A stretch of DNA of 64,000 nucleotides from an alpha proteobacterium SCGC AAA028-C07 (GCA_000419465.1 ATTB01000001.1:1-64000), one strand, 5' to 3'. Shown: positions 36,021 through 45,083, counted from the first letter of the stretch. The notes: generated by a model not told the origin, from the letters alone. Program-made: numbers and translations.

Positions 36021-37093
36021 TAAATAAATCCAAGATTAAATTTGCAGTTTTTATTAGAAAAAGCCAATGCATGAAAAGAATTCCCCATTACTTTTGGATT
36101 AATTAATTTGTTAATACTTAGAATTAAGTTTTTACTAGCTGATGCATCTTGTTTTTTGATTATTTGATCTGCTCTTTCCATAATTCCTAATTTTTGTAAA
36201 AAAAAGTTTTGAGATACAGTTCCAATATTTTGGATATTATTTCTTTTAAAAATATTCTTTAATATATTGAAATTGATATCAAATGTAATATCGCAATCAG
36301 TATATTCTTTTAACAAATCAACAATTCTATGTTTTTTTATTGCTCTAATAGTATTTTTTCCAAGAACGCTTGAATAACCGTAATCAAACATTAGAAAAAT
36401 TCCATTATTTTTTTTTATAATTTTAGATATTGAATTAAGATAAGTTTCGATATTGACTGGGTATTCTATAATTTTGCTTTTATTAATATTGTAAAATTTT
36501 GAATATTTTTTAAAAGAGTTATCATTAATTTTATTTTTGTAATAAGTAATATTTTTTTTACTACTATCCTTAAAGGCAACACATTGTTCGTACCAATTAT
36601 TATTTTCTTTATAAAATTGTTTTATAGGAAATGCGTCAAAAAATTCGTTTGCTATAATTATTGTTGGATCTTGATTAATTTTATTAATATTTTTAATCCA
36701 AATAATATTTTTAAAATCATTTAAGTTGTTTTTTTGAATTTTTATTAATTTTTCACTTTTTTCATGTAAATAAACATTAAATGTTGCATTAAAAGTTTTA
36801 ATTTTTTTAATTGAATTTATTATTTGCTTGATCATCAAGCCATTCCCAGGACCTAATTCTAATATGTTAATCTTTTTTGGTTTTTTTATATAAATCCAAT
36901 AAGAAACAATCCACACAGTTATCATTTCTGAAAAAATGCTAGATATTAGTGGAGATGTTATAAAATCTCCATCTCGGCCAAATATTTTATTATTTTGATA
37001 GTAGCCTAATTTTTTGTCGTATAATGCGATATTAATAAATTGATTTAACGGAATAAATTTTTTTTTACTAATTAATTTTTCTATACGATTCAT
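36020..37093 (-). CDS. SAM-dependent methyltransferase, MidA/NDUFAF7 family
   Basis: The 357-residue protein has the family start IPLNQFINIALYDKKLGYYQNNKIFGRDGDFITSPLIS and the SAM-binding INILELGPGNGLMIKQI, then IIIANEFFDAFPIKQFYKENNNWYEQCV. The mitochondrial relative NDUFAF7 dimethylates an arginine in complex I during assembly; the bacterial substrate is probably similar but unproven. Its start overlaps the lgt stop by 26 bp, so the two are translationally coupled. Confidence 0.92.
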   Translation of the reverse strand: MNRIEKLISKKKFIPLNQFINIALYDKKLGYYQNNKIFGRDGDFITSPLISSIFSEMITVWIVSYWIYIKKPKKINILELGPGNGLMIKQIINSIKKIKTFNATFNVYLHEKSEKLIKIQKNNLNDFKNIIWIKNINKINQDPTIIIANEFFDAFPIKQFYKENNNWYEQCVAFKDSSKKNITYYKNKINDNSFKKYSKFYNINKSKIIEYPVNIETYLNSISKIIKKNNGIFLMFDYGYSSVLGKNTIRAIKKHRIVDLLKEYTDCDITFDINFNILKNIFKRNNIQNIGTVSQNFFLQKLGIMERADQIIKKQDASASKNLILSINKLINPKVMGNSFHALAFSNKNCKFNLGFI

Positions 37094-37868
37094 CTTTAAT
37101 TATTTTATATGCAATTATTCCAAAGATTAAAAAACATAGACTTATACACGTGCCTAAAGATAAATTAAAAATTATATAGCCTATATGCTTATCTGGCTCC
37201 CTAAACATTTCTGATATAATTCTAAATACAGAATAAAAAATTAAAAAATAACAAGATAATTCGCCGTTAAATAATTTTTTTTTATATTTTAAAATAATAT
37301 TTAACAATAAAAATAATATTAAACCTTCAAGAATAGCTTGGTATAGTTGCGACGGATGTCTTGGTTCCATGTCAACTTTTGGAAATATTACCCCATAATT
37401 TGAAAAAGTTTTTTTTCCATATAATTCTCCATTTATAAAATTAGCAATTCTTCCTAGAAATATACCGATCGAAGCAACACAGACAATTATATCTGTCAGA
37501 ACAAGTATTCTAATTTTATTTTTTTTTGCAAAAATTATTGAAGCTATAAAAACGCCGATAGCACCTCCATGAAAAGACATTCCACCTTGCCACAAAAATA
37601 AGATTTCAATTGGATTGTGTAAGTAATAATTAAAATTATAGAATAAAATATATCCAATTCTCCCCCCAAAAATAATTCCCAAAATTAGATAAATCAAAAA
37701 ATTATCAAGATTTTGAATATTGATTTTTTCTTTATCCCAGTGCTTTTTAATTAAATGTTTTGCATAGTAAAAACCAAAGAATATGCCAGCAATGTAAGCC
37801 AAGGAGTACCAGCGAATTTCTAGAAAACCAAAATTGATAATGACCGGATTTAGATTGTGAATAAACAT
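37068..37868 (-). CDS. lgt: Prolipoprotein diacylglyceryl transferase
   Basis: The 266-residue inner-membrane enzyme transfers diacylglycerol to the lipobox cysteine of prolipoproteins. It has SLAYIAGIFFGFYYAKHL, MSFHGGAIGVF, the signature GRIANFINGELYG and RHPSQLYQAILEG. It is divergent from the ubiK-like gene and overlaps the midA-like gene. Its presence means the cell makes lipoproteins, although the mlaA-like gene at 61 kb lacks a lipobox. Confidence 0.96.
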   Translation of the reverse strand: MFIHNLNPVIINFGFLEIRWYSLAYIAGIFFGFYYAKHLIKKHWDKEKINIQNLDNFLIYLILGIIFGGRIGYILFYNFNYYLHNPIEILFLWQGGMSFHGGAIGVFIASIIFAKKNKIRILVLTDIIVCVASIGIFLGRIANFINGELYGKKTFSNYGVIFPKVDMEPRHPSQLYQAILEGLILFLLLNIILKYKKKLFNGELSCYFLIFYSVFRIISEMFREPDKHIGYIIFNLSLGTCISLCFLIFGIIAYKIIKDESYRKIN

Positions 37869-37915
37869 TTAAATAATCTTAGAATTATTTATAACTATAT
37901 CATCAAGAAGAATAT

Positions 37916-38146
37916 ATGAATAATTATAAAAAAGTTATAAATGATTTTGTAAATTTATTTCAATTAGGGATTTTAACCGCAAAAGACATCAAGCAAGAAA
38001 TAAGTAATATTATTCAGTTTAAAAAAGAAAAGATCATGCATCATTTTAACAATTCTTCTCAGGAAGATCTGAGGCAAATGAAAAGTAAAATAAACAAACT
38101 CAACTTAGAAATAGAAAGTTTAAAAAAACTAGTTAGGAAAAGATAA
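37916..38146 (+). CDS. UbiK/BMFP family accessory factor (YqiC-like)
   Basis: The 76-residue protein has the BMFP layout: an amphipathic N-terminal segment (NDFVNLFQLGILTAKDIKQEISNIIQFKKEK) and a C-terminal coiled coil (EDLRQMKSKINKLNLEIESLKKLVRKR). UbiK of Enterobacteria helps ubiquinone synthesis through UbiJ and binds membranes; this one is assigned by resemblance. It sits alone between lgt (divergent) and the histidine kinase gene (convergent, 18-bp overlap). Confidence 0.8.
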   Translation: MNNYKKVINDFVNLFQLGILTAKDIKQEISNIIQFKKEKIMHHFNNSSQEDLRQMKSKINKLNLEIESLKKLVRKR

Positions 38147-39439
38147 GGAAACTCTTAGTCCTTTGCCTTTTGGATTGTTTAATAGTTTTACAGTCCCACC
38201 ATGAGAATTAACAATATCTTCTACAATTGAAAGACCTAATCCTACATTACTATCTTTAAGAGATCTTGATTTGTCCACTCTATAAAATGGTCTAAATACC
38301 TTTTCTTTGTGCTCATCCGCAATTCCAGGGCCATCATCATCAATATTAATTAGAATGGTTTTTTTTATTTTTTTACACGTAATTGAAATATTTTCTGCAT
38401 ATTTTTGAGAATTGTTTATGATATTAGCAATACATCTTCTAATTAGATTTTTTCTGCCAGAGAATATTAAACTTTTAGGACTCTTTATTTTAATATTTTT
38501 TTTAAAACTTTTATCAATTAAATTTTGAATTAATTGGACAATATTAAATTTTTCTACAGGCTGGGAATATTGATTGCTTGCAAAATCAAGATATTCATTA
38601 ATCATTTTCTCCATTTCGTTAATTTCTTCTTTTAGTGAATTTAATTTTTGATTTTTGTTTAAAAGCTCGATTTGTAATTTTAATCTGGTTAGAGGTGTTT
38701 TCAGATCGTGACTAATACCAGATAACATAGCTGTTCTTTGACTAATATGTTTCAGAATTCTTCTTTTCATTCTTTCAAATTCATAAGAAGCCTGTCTAAT
38801 TTCAAGAGCTCCCGATACTTTAAAATCACTATCAAATTGCCCTTTACCAAATCTTTCTGCTGCTTGAGAAAGAAGAACGATAGGTCTTATTTGATTACGT
38901 AGAAAAATTATTGAAATAAAAAGAAATATTAATGAAGGGACAGTAATCCAAAGCGCAAATATTCTTCCTGATGTAGATCTTATTTTTGATTTAGGCACTA
39001 AAAATTCAATAACTTCGTTTTTATTTAAGAGCACCAATACTTGAACATATGAACTATTAAATCTGACATTATGCCAGTATGGATTTTTTATTTTTTCTGA
39101 AAATTCTTCTAAGACAATTTTGTCATATAAACTGTACCACTTTACTGTTTCCGCAGATGGAAGTTGCTGAGTTTCCTTTTTGATTGAGATTATTATGCCG
39201 CTTTTATCTTTATAAATATTAACTAACTCATTACTTTTGTTTTTTTGTTTGAACTCAGGGTAGAGAGCTAAAAATGTGTTTATTTCGTTTGCCGCAGATC
39301 TAACTAAACCCCTGTTTGTTTTGTACCAAATGCTATCAAAAAAAACTCCTCCAACGACAATTTGAATAAGTATTATTGGAGCTATTACAATTAGTAATGA
39401 TCTAAAAAGTAAAGTTCTGGGAAATATTTTTCTTAGCAT
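38129..39439 (-). CDS. EnvZ-like sensor histidine kinase
   Basis: The 436-residue membrane kinase has two helices (about 10-33 and 160-178) framing a periplasmic sensor, a HAMP linker, the H box LSGISHDLKTPLTRLKLQIELL, the N box NIINNSQKYAENISI and G boxes DDGPGIADEHKEKVFRPFYRVDKSRS and NVGLGLSIVEDIV. It should autophosphorylate on the His of the H box and control the adjacent response regulator, whose stop is 1 bp away. The signal is not predictable from sequence. Confidence 0.94.
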   Translation of the reverse strand: MLRKIFPRTLLFRSLLIVIAPIILIQIVVGGVFFDSIWYKTNRGLVRSAANEINTFLALYPEFKQKNKSNELVNIYKDKSGIIISIKKETQQLPSAETVKWYSLYDKIVLEEFSEKIKNPYWHNVRFNSSYVQVLVLLNKNEVIEFLVPKSKIRSTSGRIFALWITVPSLIFLFISIIFLRNQIRPIVLLSQAAERFGKGQFDSDFKVSGALEIRQASYEFERMKRRILKHISQRTAMLSGISHDLKTPLTRLKLQIELLNKNQKLNSLKEEINEMEKMINEYLDFASNQYSQPVEKFNIVQLIQNLIDKSFKKNIKIKSPKSLIFSGRKNLIRRCIANIINNSQKYAENISITCKKIKKTILINIDDDGPGIADEHKEKVFRPFYRVDKSRSLKDSNVGLGLSIVEDIVNSHGGTVKLLNNPKGKGLRVSLSFPN

Positions 39440-39440
39440 T

Positions 39441-40121
39441 TCAATCTAACCACAACACATATCCGGTACCACGGACTGTTTGTAAGTACTTAGGATTTTT
39501 TGGATCTGGTTCGATTTTTTGTCTTAGTCTTGTAACCAGGACATCTATGCTTCTTTCTTGTGTTAAGTTAGTAATCTTTGATATTTCTTCTCTAGAAAAT
39601 ATTTTTCCCGCAGAACTAATCATGTTTTCTAATAGAATTTTTTCACTAGCATTAATTTTTATTATTTTTTTATCTTTTTGAATTTCCATTTTTTTAATAT
39701 TAATATTAGCTTTTCCTATCTTAATCGCAGTTATTATATGTTTATCTTTTTTAATTCTTTTAATTACATTTTTAATTCTTAACAAAAGCTCTTTTGGCTC
39801 AAAAGGTTTTGGCAAGTAATCTTCTGCTCCCAATTCTAATCCTCTCACTCTATCCTCGGCCTCGCCTTTAGCTGTAAGAAGAATAATTGGTAAATCAATT
39901 TTTTCTCTAATTTCCTTTGTAAGTTGCAAACCGTCTTTGCCGGGCATCATTATATCAATAATTGCTAGATCAAATTTAACAATTTTTAATTTTTCTTCAG
40001 CATCAGATGCGTTGATTGCCGTAGATACAAAAAAATTATTATTTTTTAAATACTGTTTTAATAAATCTCTTATTTTGTCATCATCATCAACAATCAAAAT
40101 ATGTATTTTTGAATTATCCAT
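39441..40121 (-). CDS. OmpR-family response regulator (PetR-like position)
   Basis: The 226-residue regulator has a receiver domain with the acidic pocket (ILIVDDDDKIRD), the phospho-Asp in DLAIIDIMMPGKDG and the conserved Lys in YLPKPFEPKELLLRI, followed by a winged-helix domain ending ITNLTQERSIDVLVTRLRQKIEPDPKNPKYLQTVRGTGYVLWLD. It lies between a MarR gene (8-bp overlap) and a histidine kinase. The MarR-response regulator pair recalls petP-petR of Rhodobacter, needed there for bc1 synthesis; that link is inference from order. Confidence 0.93.
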   Translation of the reverse strand: MDNSKIHILIVDDDDKIRDLLKQYLKNNNFFVSTAINASDAEEKLKIVKFDLAIIDIMMPGKDGLQLTKEIREKIDLPIILLTAKGEAEDRVRGLELGAEDYLPKPFEPKELLLRIKNVIKRIKKDKHIITAIKIGKANINIKKMEIQKDKKIIKINASEKILLENMISSAGKIFSREEISKITNLTQERSIDVLVTRLRQKIEPDPKNPKYLQTVRGTGYVLWLD

Positions 40122-40551
40122 TAATTATTTTTTTCATTATTGATTTAAAGTTTGAAACTTCATCCGAACTTGAATTTTTAAGTGCATTAATTATTCTTTT
40201 TTTTTGTTTATTAAATATTTCATCACATAGTTTTATGCCTTTTTCAGTCAGAACCAACTCTCTCTGTCTGCCGTCTTTTGTTCCTTTTTTTTGCGATATG
40301 ATGTTTTTTTTTATTAGATCTTGTAGAACTCTACTTAAACTTTGTTTAGTAATTTTTAATTTTCTTAATATATCAGCAATGCTGATGTTGGGATTTCCTT
40401 CTATGATGCAAAGAAGCCTATGATGCGCTCTACCAAAAGAATTTTTTTTTAGTACTTCATGTGGATCTGAATATGAATCTATGTATACTTGAAAAATAAG
40501 TTCTATAATTTCTTTTAAACTTTTTTCTCTTAAATATAAAAGGTCTTTCAT
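40114..40551 (-). CDS. MarR-family transcriptional regulator (PetP-like position)
   Basis: The 145-residue protein has a MarR winged helix: FGRAHHRLLCIIEGNPNISIADILRKLKITKQSLSRVLQDLIKKNIISQKKGTKDGRQRELVLTEKGIKLCDEIF. The FGRAHHRLL segment is typical of the PetP subgroup. It overlaps the response regulator by 8 bp. A TATAAT at 40558-40563 on its strand lies 6 bp before its ATG, so the mRNA may be leaderless, and a perfect inverted repeat lies just upstream at 40567-40587. Confidence 0.9.
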   Translation of the reverse strand: MKDLLYLREKSLKEIIELIFQVYIDSYSDPHEVLKKNSFGRAHHRLLCIIEGNPNISIADILRKLKITKQSLSRVLQDLIKKNIISQKKGTKDGRQRELVLTEKGIKLCDEIFNKQKKRIINALKNSSSDEVSNFKSIMKKIING

Positions 40552-40566
40552 TTTAAAATTATATTG

Positions 40567-40587
40567 TATGTCAGTTTTATTGACATA
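40567..40587. promoter_or_regulatory. Perfect 7-bp inverted repeat, likely operator between the MarR gene and ilvE
   Basis: TATGTCA-GTTTTAT-TGACATA lies 16 bp upstream of the MarR start and 54 bp upstream of the ilvE start. It overlaps a TTGACA (40580-40585) that could be the ilvE -35, with a weak -10 (TACCAA, 40603-40608) 17 bp later, and it is directly upstream of the MarR gene's TATAAT. Dimeric MarR proteins bind such palindromes, so autoregulation is likely. OmpR-type regulators usually bind direct repeats, which makes the MarR protein the better candidate. Confidence 0.55.
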
Positions 40588-40641
40588 TCTACTTTACTTA
40601 TTTACCAATACAATTTTAATTATTTACTACTTTAAACTTTA

Positions 40642-41523
40642 ATGGATCCAATCCCTTTTGATAAAAGATCAGGAAAAATTTGGTACAATGGTAAACTTGT
40701 AGACTGGAAAGAAGCTAATTTACATATTCTTAGTCACGGACTTCACTATGCTAGCTGCGTCTTTGAAGGTGAACGTGTTTATAATGGAGAAATTTTTAAA
40801 TTAAGAGAACATACAAATAGATTAATTCATTCGGCCGACAGAATGGGTATGAAGATTCCTTATTCTGCAGAAGAAATAGACAATGCATGTAAAGAAATTA
40901 TTTCTGTACAAAATATTAAGAGCGGCTATGTGAGACCAGTTGTGTGGAGAGGAAGCGAGATGATGGCAATATCTGCACAAAAAAGTCAGATTCATTTGGC
41001 TATAGCAACATGGGAGTGGGGCTCTTATTTTGATCCGCAAATTAAAATAAAAGGAATTAGACTGGGAATCTCTAAATGGAAGAAACCAGCACCAGATTCC
41101 ATTCCTTGGGACTCAAAAGCTTCGGGTTTGTATATGATTTCAACTTTGTCCAAGCATGAAGCCGAGAAAAATGGTTATCATGATGCTTTAATGATGGATT
41201 ATCAGGGAAACATTGCAGAAGCCACTGGAGCAAATATTTTTTTTATTAATACAAAGAATAATGAAATTCACACTCCGATAGCAGATTCTTTTTTAGACGG
41301 AATTACCAGAAGATCAATTATAGGAATTGCAAAACAACTTCAGATTAAAGTTTTAGAGAGAAAAATAAAACTTGATGAACTCAATAAATTTGATGGTTGT
41401 TTTTTAACAGGTACCGCAGCCGAAGTGACTCCTGTATCTCAAATTGGAGATGTTAAGTTTGCTGTGGTTGATATGATTAAAAAGTTAGATGACGATTATT
41501 CAAAATTAGTTAATAAAAATTAA
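40642..41523 (+). CDS. ilvE: Branched-chain amino acid aminotransferase
   Basis: The 293-residue class IV aminotransferase makes Leu, Ile and Val from their keto acids. It has LHYASCVFEGERVYNGEIFKLREHTNRL, the PLP lysine in DSKASGLYMISTLSKHEA and DYQGNIAEATGANIFFI. The sequence could also fit related class IV enzymes, but EGERVY and the AEATGANIFF block favour IlvE. It is the only gene on the plus strand between two minus-strand operons and is preceded by the palindrome described above. Confidence 0.93.
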   Translation: MDPIPFDKRSGKIWYNGKLVDWKEANLHILSHGLHYASCVFEGERVYNGEIFKLREHTNRLIHSADRMGMKIPYSAEEIDNACKEIISVQNIKSGYVRPVVWRGSEMMAISAQKSQIHLAIATWEWGSYFDPQIKIKGIRLGISKWKKPAPDSIPWDSKASGLYMISTLSKHEAEKNGYHDALMMDYQGNIAEATGANIFFINTKNNEIHTPIADSFLDGITRRSIIGIAKQLQIKVLERKIKLDELNKFDGCFLTGTAAEVTPVSQIGDVKFAVVDMIKKLDDDYSKLVNKN

Positions 41524-41532
41524 TAAGAATAA

Positions 41533-42084
41533 TTAGTCAATAAGATCTATTCCTTTTCTTAAGTAAGCGTATCCGGTCCAAAGTGTTAATGCTGCAGACA
41601 TCCAAAGCAAATATATTCCTAATTGGATTCCATAATTAAATAAAAATTTATCGCCACTGCTTCCAGCTAATAAAATAGAGATAGCAATCATTTGTATCAC
41701 GGTTTTTCCTTTAGATAAATTTGTTACAGGAATATAAATTTGTGCTTTTGCTAAAAACTCTCTTAGTCCTGAAATTAAAATTTCTCTTGTTATTATTATA
41801 ATTGCTGCCACTACATGGGGTCCTTTGATGGTTTGACTCATTATTAAGAGTGCTAGTGCTGTAGCAACTAGAACTTTATCTGCAATTGGATCTAGCAGTT
41901 CACCAAATTTTGATTGTTGTTTATATAATCTAGCAAAAAATCCATCGAGATAATCTGTAAAAGCAGCTATGACAAATATTGCACAAGATAACCAATCACT
42001 TAATTCTCCAGGAAAGTAAAAAACAATTACTAATATCGGAGCAATAAGAATTCTTCCGATAGTTAAAATGTTGGGAATTTTCAT
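41533..42084 (-). CDS. pgsA: CDP-diacylglycerol-glycerol-3-phosphate 3-phosphatidyltransferase
   Basis: The 183-residue membrane enzyme makes phosphatidylglycerol phosphate. It starts MKIPNILTIGRILIAPILVI and contains the CDP-alcohol phosphotransferase signature in AFTDYLDGFFARLYKQQSKFGELLDPIADK (DG-x2-AR-x8-G-x3-D-x3-D). It overlaps uvrC by 4 bp (ATGA), the uvrC-pgsA order being common in proteobacteria. Confidence 0.95.
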   Translation of the reverse strand: MKIPNILTIGRILIAPILVIVFYFPGELSDWLSCAIFVIAAFTDYLDGFFARLYKQQSKFGELLDPIADKVLVATALALLIMSQTIKGPHVVAAIIIITREILISGLREFLAKAQIYIPVTNLSKGKTVIQMIAISILLAGSSGDKFLFNYGIQLGIYLLWMSAALTLWTGYAYLRKGIDLID

Positions 42085-43937
42085 TTTTTAGATATTAAAC
42101 TATTTCTATTGAAAAAATTATAGATTTTATTTGCAACTAAATCGCTTATTCCATCTATTTTTTTTATATCTTCGATGCTTGCGTACTCAATTAATTTTAC
42201 AGAACCAAAGTGATTTAATAGCAATTTCTTTCTTCCTTTTCCTATTCCCTCAATTTTATCAAGTGCAGATTGAGCAAAAGTATTCTTTCTATTAATTCTA
42301 TGTGAAAAGACTGCAAATCTGTGCGCTTCGTCTCGTAATCTTTGTAAGAAAAATAACAATACATTATTATTAATTTTGATCTTTTTATTATTATAATAAA
42401 AAGTTTCATCGCCTTGATTTCTTCTCTCACCTTTTGCAATTGCTATCATATTAAGACTAAAATGCCCCAGTTCGTCCAAAACTTTTCTAGCTACATTGTA
42501 ATGACCTTTTCCTCCATCAATTACAATTAAGTCTGGAGATTCAATCTCATTATTTGATTTAATTTTTGCAAATCTTCTAGAAAGGACTTCTTTTAACATT
42601 CCATAATCATCTCCAGGATTAATATTTGTTTTTGATATATTAAATTTTCTATATTTTTTTTTAATAAATCCATTTTTTCCAAATACAACAAAGGCGCCAA
42701 CCGCATTAAGCCCTTGAACATGACTATTGTCGTAAACTTCAATTAGGCTTGGGTTAAAACCTAAATTAAATTCCTTATTAATTAATGATAAAAAATGCTC
42801 ATTGTTATCATTCTCCAATAGTTTTTTATCTAGAGCTAATTGTGCATTCTTAATGGCTAATTTTATGGAAAGCTCCTCATTATTATTTTTTGCAGTTTTT
42901 ATATTAACCTTTTTATTATATTTTTTTTCTAAAGCGGATTTGATTAGATCTAAATCTTTAATACTTTTACTTAAAATAATTTCTTCCGGTGGGATTTTAT
43001 TTTCATAAAACTGAATTAGGAAAGAATAAATAATATCGTCTATAGTATCTTCTTTGTCATGTTTTGGAAAAAAAGCTTGATTTCCCCAGTTTTGTTTTGA
43101 TCTATAAAAAAATACTTCAATGCAAGTAATATTATTTTTTTGAAATGCAGCAATTAAATCTGCATTATTAAAATTATTTTTATTAATTCGTTGAGATGAT
43201 TGAATTTGAGTTAATGCTTTTATTCTATCTCTAATTATTGCTGCTTTTTCATAGTTAAATTTTTTACTTTCAATTTCCATTTCTTTAGAAAGTTTTTTTT
43301 GTATAAGGGCAGATTTGCCATTTAAAAAATTAACGCTGTCTACAACAAGTTTATTATAATCAACTTCATTGATTTCATTTGTACATGGAGCTGAGCATCT
43401 TTTAATTTGATGTAAAATGCATGGTCTCTTTCTATTATTAAAAATTGAATCATCGCACACTCTTAATAAGAATACTTTTTGCAATGTTTTAATTGTCCAG
43501 CTTGCCGAACTAGGAGATGCAAAAGGACCAAAAAAAATGTCACTTTTATTTTGTTTGCCTCTAAATTTAGTTAGCTGAGGAAATTTATGTGATTTTGTTA
43601 GCTGAATATAAGGGAAAGATTTGTCGTCTTTTAGTAATATATTATATCGAGGTTGATTTTTTTTTATTAGATTAGCTTCAAGTAATAATGCTTCAGCTTC
43701 ATTTTGCGTTGAAATGAATTCTAAGTTCTTTGTGCTAGAAATCATCCTTTCTGTTCTGATTGGCAAATAAGACGACGAAATGTAACTGTTTATTCTATTA
43801 GGCAAATTCTTTGCTTTTCCTACGTAAATAATAGTGTTTTTATCATCTAGCATTTTATAAACGCCAGGACCATTAGGTAAAAATTGAATTATGTTTTTTA
43901 TGATTTTTTTGCCTTGATCAAAGTTTTTCATAGTCAT
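42081..43937 (-). CDS. uvrC: Excinuclease ABC subunit C
   Basis: The 618-residue protein has the N-terminal GIY-YIG nuclease (GPGVYKMLDDKNTIIYVGKAKNLPNRINSY), a UVR domain (LSKEMEIESKKFNYEKAAIIRDRIKAL), the RNase H-like C-terminal nuclease (LIVIDGGKGHYNVA) and tandem helix-hairpin-helix motifs at the end. With UvrA and UvrB it makes both incisions in nucleotide excision repair. It overlaps folB by 20 bp. UvrB is encoded three genes upstream on the same strand. Confidence 0.97.
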   Translation of the reverse strand: MTMKNFDQGKKIIKNIIQFLPNGPGVYKMLDDKNTIIYVGKAKNLPNRINSYISSSYLPIRTERMISSTKNLEFISTQNEAEALLLEANLIKKNQPRYNILLKDDKSFPYIQLTKSHKFPQLTKFRGKQNKSDIFFGPFASPSSASWTIKTLQKVFLLRVCDDSIFNNRKRPCILHQIKRCSAPCTNEINEVDYNKLVVDSVNFLNGKSALIQKKLSKEMEIESKKFNYEKAAIIRDRIKALTQIQSSQRINKNNFNNADLIAAFQKNNITCIEVFFYRSKQNWGNQAFFPKHDKEDTIDDIIYSFLIQFYENKIPPEEIILSKSIKDLDLIKSALEKKYNKKVNIKTAKNNNEELSIKLAIKNAQLALDKKLLENDNNEHFLSLINKEFNLGFNPSLIEVYDNSHVQGLNAVGAFVVFGKNGFIKKKYRKFNISKTNINPGDDYGMLKEVLSRRFAKIKSNNEIESPDLIVIDGGKGHYNVARKVLDELGHFSLNMIAIAKGERRNQGDETFYYNNKKIKINNNVLLFFLQRLRDEAHRFAVFSHRINRKNTFAQSALDKIEGIGKGRKKLLLNHFGSVKLIEYASIEDIKKIDGISDLVANKIYNFFNRNSLISKK

Positions 43938-44334
43938 TTCTTGTTTTAAAGAATTCTATTCCAACAGATTCCGTATTTTTAATTATGTTTAGTTTTTCAA
44001 TCTTTATTTTAATATTTAAAACATTTTGATTTTTAAAAATTTCATAAATAAAATCATTTGCAAAAGATTCTAAAAAATTATATTTTTTTTTTAAAAAAAA
44101 ATTTATTTTGTTAATAATTTCTTCATAATTGAGCACTGAATTAATATTTCCATCAATTACTCTTTTTTGTTTGCTTAAAATTTCAACATTAAATCTTAAT
44201 TTTTGAGGTTTGATTTTCTCAAAGGCATGATAGCCAATAATTGCTTTGCACGTATAATTTTTAATAAAAATTATTTCTTTAGATTTTAATTTTTTTTTAT
44301 CTTCGAAAAGTTTTATAATATTAGTCTTATTCAT
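43918..44334 (-). CDS. folB: Dihydroneopterin aldolase family protein
   Basis: The start is moved from 44379 in the track to the ATG at 44334 (MNKTNIIKLFEDKKKL), because the extra residues lie inside the SDR gene and resemble nothing. The remaining 138 residues contain IFIKNYTCKAIIGYHAFEKIKPQKLRFNVEI, the FolB/FolX N-terminal pattern, and LESFANDFIYEIF. It would cleave dihydroneopterin in folate synthesis. It lies between an SDR gene (8-bp overlap) and uvrC. The sequence is divergent, so the enzymatic call is moderate. Confidence 0.8.
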   Translation of the reverse strand: MNKTNIIKLFEDKKKLKSKEIIFIKNYTCKAIIGYHAFEKIKPQKLRFNVEILSKQKRVIDGNINSVLNYEEIINKINFFLKKKYNFLESFANDFIYEIFKNQNVLNIKIKIEKLNIIKNTESVGIEFFKTRNDYEKL

Positions 44335-45082
44335 TAGTTCCAATGATATCTGGAGTTTTCCAATTAAGACTTTGTCCACTATCTACGGCAATGACTTGAC
44401 CAGTAATTGTTTCGCTATTTGCCAATAGATATGCAGTTTTGCATATGTCTTCAATTTTAACAGCCTTACCAAGCAAGGTATTTTTTGATTGTTTGCTAAA
44501 ATGTTTTTGAGTTTGCCTTTTGTTTTTAAGGACGGGGCCGGGAGCAATCGCATTAACTCTAATTGCTGGTGCTAATTTCATGGCTGCAGTTTTTGTTATT
44601 GTATGCAAACCCGTTTTGCTAATGGTGTACGAAAAGAAATATGGTGTTAGTTTAAATATTCTTTGATCTAGAATATTTATAATAGATTTATTTTCAGATA
44701 GATTTTTAATTTTAGAAAATTCTTTAATAAAGATAGCGGGTGCCAAAAGATTAATTTTTATATGATCGTTCCAACTTTTTTCGTTAAAATTTAAAATATC
44801 ATCATTATTAAAAATAGAAGCATTATTTATTATGCAATTAATATTTCCTAATTTTTTATTTGCAGTCGCGATTATTTTTTTTATTGTTTTTACATTCAAA
44901 AGATTGCCTTGAATACAAATGCATTTTACTCCGTATCTTTCTATTTCCCTTTTAAGAATATTGGCTTGTTTTTTTGATTTATTAAAATGAATCGCAATAT
45001 TCCAACCCATTTTTGCGAAATATAAAGATAGTTCTTTACCAATTCTTTGAGAGGATCCTGTAATTAAAATACTTTTATTCAT
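44327..45082 (-). CDS. Short-chain dehydrogenase/reductase, FolM/pteridine reductase-like
   Basis: The better start is the ATG at 45082 (MNKSILITGSSQRIGKELSLYF); the track's 45103 lies within uvrB. The 251 residues show the SDR nucleotide fold (TGSSQRIG, with an arginine near the site that favours NADPH), INNASIF, and the catalytic YTISK. RIRVNAIAPGPVL-type segments are present (RVNAIAPGPVLKNKRQ). Position next to folB suggests reduction of a pterin (dihydromonapterin or dihydrofolate), as in FolM; that is inference from context. Confidence 0.85.
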   Translation of the reverse strand: MNKSILITGSSQRIGKELSLYFAKMGWNIAIHFNKSKKQANILKREIERYGVKCICIQGNLLNVKTIKKIIATANKKLGNINCIINNASIFNNDDILNFNEKSWNDHIKINLLAPAIFIKEFSKIKNLSENKSIINILDQRIFKLTPYFFSYTISKTGLHTITKTAAMKLAPAIRVNAIAPGPVLKNKRQTQKHFSKQSKNTLLGKAVKIEDICKTAYLLANSETITGQVIAVDSGQSLNWKTPDIIGTNE

Positions 45083-45083
45083 T

